Assembly: GCF_000091045.1 (NCBI RefSeq)
Contig: NC_006670.1
Coordinates: 1,493,201 to 1,505,700, forward strand
DNA: 12,500 bases
Origin: Cryptococcus deneoformans JEC21
Lineage: Eukaryota; Basidiomycota; Tremellomycetes; Tremellales; Cryptococcaceae
Direction of reading: 5' to 3'
Shown here: positions 9,361-12,500 of the stretch, in pieces
Numbering within the stretch: the stretch's first letter is position 1
How the letters are laid out: every line of letters begins with the position of its first letter
The notes under the pieces: model-generated
The model's input: only the letters and a program-made list of their open reading frames with translations
The model's database searches: none
What the model was told of the DNA's origin: nothing
Made by a program: the position numbers and the translations under genes

Positions 9361-10645
9361 CTATTGAACGACCCCTTGTACAAATAATCTAACAAGTTCG
9401 ACGCTCTCTGCAGGCTTTTCCGCATGCACCCAATGTCCAGTATCAAGCACCTCTAATCTCATCTGAGGGAAAAAACTGCCAGCCACTGGAATATTACGCT
9501 TGTTCAAGTATTTTGACTGTTCAGCTTTTATCAAAAGGACCGGACCGTTCCATTGAGGTGATTCGGAACTGACAGGAGGTGGGGGAGAGTAAGGGAAGTC
9601 CCCAATTTGAGGTATGGCAGCTGAGAGCAGAGACAAAGGAATGCGAAAGGTGAGGTGTGGAGAAGGGCTCTTCGAAAGGCGAGTGTTGGTTAGGAGAAAC
9701 TGGCGAATAGCGAGAACCTAATCATGTGAACTTCATCAGAGGACAAGTATCCGCGAAAAACACAAACAAGACGTACAGGCTCAGTCTTTTGTAGAATAAC
9801 ATCGGCCTCCTGCTTTGTTTTGACTCGAGCCCTTTCAATGTCCATCATTGCATTTATGTACGAAGCAAACCTTTGTGATGCATCAGCAGCGGCAGCGCCT
9901 CGGTTGAGGAGTACTCACTCGGGAGAGATTTTCCCCTTAGCAGGGGACATGTCCACACTGATCAGTGACCGTAAAGGGCTGTTAAGATCACTATTCAATG
10001 CTAGGGCCATAGCCGCTTTGCCGCCCATGGAATGTCCGAGCAAATTAACGCCGGAAGTAAGCTTGTGGGATACAAGAAAATGATGTATATCCGCAGCCAT
10101 CGCTGAGTAACTGTGCGGTGAAGCATGCGGAGACTGCCCATGATTGCGAAGATCCTACAATGTGGTTAGATTCAGTCCTTCAGTGCGTATGGCGCATGAT
10201 ATACCAGAGTGTATACAGGCATACCCAGCTTTACAGCAAAGGCTTTTGCCAGTGATCTCCAGTTTTGTTTCGATCCACTATAGAACCGCAATCAGCTACG
10301 TATCTCTGAGCAGGGGATTGGATATGAAACATACAATAAACCATGGCAGATGACAAGACTCTGCCCGACAGCTTCAGAAAAAGGATTCGGAGGCTCAACG
10401 ACCTCGTAAGCAAGCTGAACTGGGACCTGTTCCTCAATACTTGGAGTTTGGCGGTGGGAGTAGGAATGGAAATGATACACCCCTATTTGAGGACCAATAA
10501 GTCGGGCAGTGTGCGTTGAGGAGGATGTTGCACGACCCAACGGAAATGTAGAGATACATCGAGCGATGGCTGGGGAGACACGCGGGGTAAGTGTTGGTAA
10601 AATGACGGGCGCATGGAGAGTGTTTCTGATCAAGGACAAACTCAT
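9361..10645 (-). CDS. Mitochondrial alpha/beta hydrolase, ABHD11/Imo32/Eat1 family, 5 exons, about 356 aa
   Basis: Serine hydrolase or acyltransferase of the ABHD11 family (yeast relatives Imo32 and the ethanol acetyltransferase Eat1, both mitochondrial). Exons (minus): 10645-10335, 10277-10205, 10154-9919, 9870-9777, 9717-9361 (TAG at 9363-9361). They total 1,071 nt in perfect frame, with four introns of 48-59 nt. The N-terminus is rich in Arg, Ser and hydrophobics with no acids, as in a mitochondrial presequence. Family signatures are the oxyanion-hole HGLFGSKQNW (spanning intron 1), DLRNHGQSPHA (from residue 129), nucleophile elbow GHSMGG (Ser170) and the catalytic-His region TGHWVHAEKP (His333). 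I chose ATG 10645 because the presequence-like run starts there. An in-frame ATG at 10726 would add 27 residues. Imo32-like and Eat1-like roles cannot be separated by eye, so no symbol is given. Confidence 0.9.
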
Positions 10646-10726
10646 CTTCTTAGATGGAAAAGGACGAAGGGAAGAACAAGTGATGATGCGAGCATTTACG
10701 GATCGAATGTACCAGCTGCCCTGCAC

Positions 10727-11924
10727 CCCAGCTGCCGGTTAATTATTTATTTAGTTATTCAACACCACTTATTAACACGCCGGTTGAGGAGGCGACCGTG
10801 ACGGAAAAGAGTACGACGCAGTAATATAATAAGGTAAGTAAACCACCTGTCACCTAAAAATGCCTGTCACATAATCATTTGTATGGGAGCCAGATTGATA
10901 GACTGATTCTTGTATTATTATATATGTGTGCGAGTGTAAGGCACCTAGCCAGCCTACAAACTGCCCGATGCAACTGATCCCTCCTTCGCTCTTTACAACG
11001 CAAAGAACTACCCTTCGCACCATCCCTGGTCTTTGTCTCTTCAAATGTAGTCTACAAGACCGATGCACCTTTCATACCATCTAGTAATGCGTCTATGTCT
11101 TTGCCCACCTCATCTTTTAGTTCATAACAGATTGACCGAAATGGTGTTCAAGGGCATCGTCCATACGATAGCTTTTGTGACATTGTTGAGGATGCATTAT
11201 GACCGTTCGCGGAGGCTTTAAAGCGCCGCCGATGTAGACGAAAAGGTATGGGGCGCAATGTTGGGCACTGCGAGCCGCCGATGTTATTAGCCCATAGAAA
11301 GAAAGGACTTTCTCGAGACGCCTGGGCCCGTACGCTGCCTTGGATTTTCATTTCATCCCGTCCCTTGAGGAGTCCGGCTGCTGCTCGACCAGTTCGCCTC
11401 ACCGGCACGTTTGTAAACGTTGGGTAGACACTTCTTCCACTTAATAAGGGAAGATATACCAGGAGCACACAATGATTCACGTAAACAAGAAGTGTTTTAA
11501 GAGGATGACCGCCATCTCGGCCTCCTAAGGCGCTGAAATCCATAAGGCTGAATAATGTGCTCGATCTCTCTACCTCCATTTATCTCCTGTCCTCTAAAGA
11601 GTGCCGGAGGTGGAGAGGAGGTTAAGTGGCGATAGCCGGGTGACACGTATACAATGTCTCAAAAGTCCAGTTGAGCGGAACTGGGGTTGGTGAGAACAAA
11701 CGACAAGCGTCTAGGAAATTTTGCATTAGAGAAAAAGGGCGTTTGTCCTCAAGCTCGACATCGATAAGTTTCATTGTACTGAAGTCTGTTTGATTCGTTT
11801 TCTTGAGATTGATCCTTTCGACTTTTACCCTTCTGGCTCCAGCAAACACTTGTGCAATACGCCTCGTATTAGGCATTTGATACCGTAACATCGATTGACC
11901 ATTACGTTCGTTACAAACGGGTCA
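10727..11924. other. Unassigned region between hydrolase and PYM
   Basis: About 1.2 kb with no gene I can support. It should contain the hydrolase promoter (left) and the PYM 3' UTR (right). Minus ORFs at 11148-11579 (143 codons) and 11622-11891 (89 codons) lack recognisable motifs and splice signals. A short minus frame at 11147-11052 ends in the protein-like stretch DEVGKDIDALLDGMKGASVL and a stop, and might be a terminal exon or remnant. A composite motif shared with the permease upstream region occurs at 10747-10805. Confidence 0.45.
10747..10805. repeat. Composite motif shared with 5542-5655
   Basis: Three short words occur in the same order and orientation in two intergenic regions: TTATTTAGT (10747-10755 and 5542-5550), GAGGAGGC (10786-10793 and 5601-5608) and GACCGTGACGGA (10794-10805 and 5644-5655). 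Spacing differs because of about 36 extra bases at the left copy. This copy lies just upstream of the hydrolase start. It could be a degenerate dispersed repeat or a shared promoter module. Confidence 0.35.
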
Positions 11925-12500
11925 CTATGATGATGATGCAGCCGGATTGGAAGCTCTTTTGGGGCTAGAGGGGGTACTGTTGACGACAGTTGTAGTAGTA
12001 GTAGGGGTTTCCCGGTTTCGACCCGAAATTGCTTCTTTTGCCAGAGCAGTGGCACTACAACCTAGCTTCGTCTCAACATCGACATTTTTCACCGCCTCTT
12101 GGGACTCTTCCCCCAAGTTAATCTTTCCAAACGCTTGGCTAAGGTCATCATCCAAGTCAACCTTATCCTTATCTATGCTGGCGCGGTCTTTGGTGGCTGG
12201 TTCTGTCGTAAGAGTCTGCCTCGCCTTCGTTGAAACCGGCGGACCGAGTTTTGGTGATCGCAAAGAAATCTGCGGATTGGCTGCAGCATAACTTGGATCA
12301 CGCGCCGCTCGTCGAGCAGAACGAAAAAGACCGATGTCTTCCTGAGGGGTGAAGCCTGGCCGAATTTTTATGGGCTTCCGGACACTAAGGGAAAACGCCA
12401 AAGAAGGACGTTCAGCAAATGGCCTAAAAGGGTGCGGAACAACCAGGCTCACCTCCCATCGGCTCGTCGCGACTCGGGCACTATTCGTTCAGCAGTAGTG
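11925..12500 (-). CDS. PYM1: PYM (partner of Y14-Mago), 5'-partial, 3' end in window
   Basis: PYM binds the Mago-Y14 heterodimer and helps remove exon junction complexes from translated mRNA in the cytoplasm. Two exons are visible (minus): 12500-12453, running off the window edge, and 12384-11925, separated by a 68-nt intron (GTGAGC...TTGCTGAAC...CCCTTAG). Joined, they read ERIVPESRRADGS then VRKPIKIRPGFTPQEDIG. This is the conserved N-terminal Mago-binding block of PYM (pattern: RPDG, basic run, GY/F-x-PQED). A low-complexity Ser/Thr/Pro and acidic tail follows, including a five-Thr run, ending ASNPAASSS at a TAG. Visible product is about 168 aa. The start codon lies beyond 12500. The basic C-terminal helix usual in PYM was not seen, and no later splice donor is obvious. 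Identification rests on the short N-terminal block. Confidence 0.75.
11932..12003. repeat. Two short trinucleotide runs in the PYM tail
   Basis: A (ATG)n-type run at about 11932-11938 and a (GTA)n-type run at about 11989-12003 encode, on the minus strand, the terminal Ser residues and a five-Thr stretch of the PYM product. They are simple-sequence tracts prone to length variation. Confidence 0.6.

Noticed and set aside
11148..11579. 143-codon minus-strand ORF between the hydrolase and PYM
   Set aside because: Composition is irregular, there are no recognisable motifs, no splice signals link it to neighbours, and the start ATG has no supporting context. It is kept only as part of the unassigned interval.
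11622..11891. 89-codon minus-strand ORF just downstream of PYM
   Set aside because: It was considered as a further PYM exon carrying the missing C-terminal helix. It lacks that sequence, and no donor in the last PYM exon could join to it. More likely 3' UTR.
1..12500. A coordinated gene cluster, such as a secondary-metabolite or defence system
   Set aside because: The four genes have unrelated housekeeping or stress roles. There is no backbone synthase, transporter-regulator set or mobile-element boundary tying them together.

Overview
The window looks like nuclear DNA from a basidiomycete yeast, most likely in the Tremellales (Cryptococcus/Kwoniella-like). Its genes are split by many short introns (46-71 nt, one of 104 nt) that begin GTRNGT, carry CTRAY-type branch sites and end in AG. 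The proteins also have fungal-type architectures. The genus is inferred from gene style, not from a marker gene. There is no sign of bacterial operons, CRISPR arrays, tRNA or rRNA.

Four genes can be supported, all on the minus strand and arranged head to tail. Reading leftwards from the right edge they are: (1) 12500-11925, the 5'-truncated end of PYM, the Mago-Y14 (exon junction complex) disassembly factor; (2) 10645-9361, a five-exon mitochondrial alpha/beta hydrolase of the ABHD11/Imo32/Eat1 family; (3) 8867-6257, a nine-exon large-subunit catalase with a C-terminal DJ-1/glutamine-amidotransferase-like domain; (4) 5014-2187, a ten-exon APC-superfamily amino-acid/choline/GABA-type permease with a long Ser-rich cytosolic N-terminus and a 21-bp microexon. 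The splice models were built by hand. They close in frame for the permease and the hydrolase. In the catalase, exons 1-5 and 6-9 each match the family, but they are out of register by one base across the 104-nt fifth intron.

The spaces between these genes are 0.5-1.2 kb. About 2.2 kb at the left edge holds no convincing gene, only short, mutually inconsistent ORFs. Upstream of the catalase lie two ACGTCATT CRE-like half-sites 20 bp apart and a 9-bp inverted repeat, which would suit stress control by a bZIP factor. Upstream of the permease are several GATA-factor-type sites, a 12-bp tandem repeat and a small composite sequence that reappears upstream of the hydrolase.

The genes do not form an obvious pathway. 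Oxidative-stress defence, nutrient uptake, mitochondrial metabolism and mRNA surveillance are simply neighbours. No new multi-gene system is evident. The points most worth following up are the catalase frame break, the permease microexon and N-terminal extension, and the apparent absence of the usual C-terminal helix in PYM.
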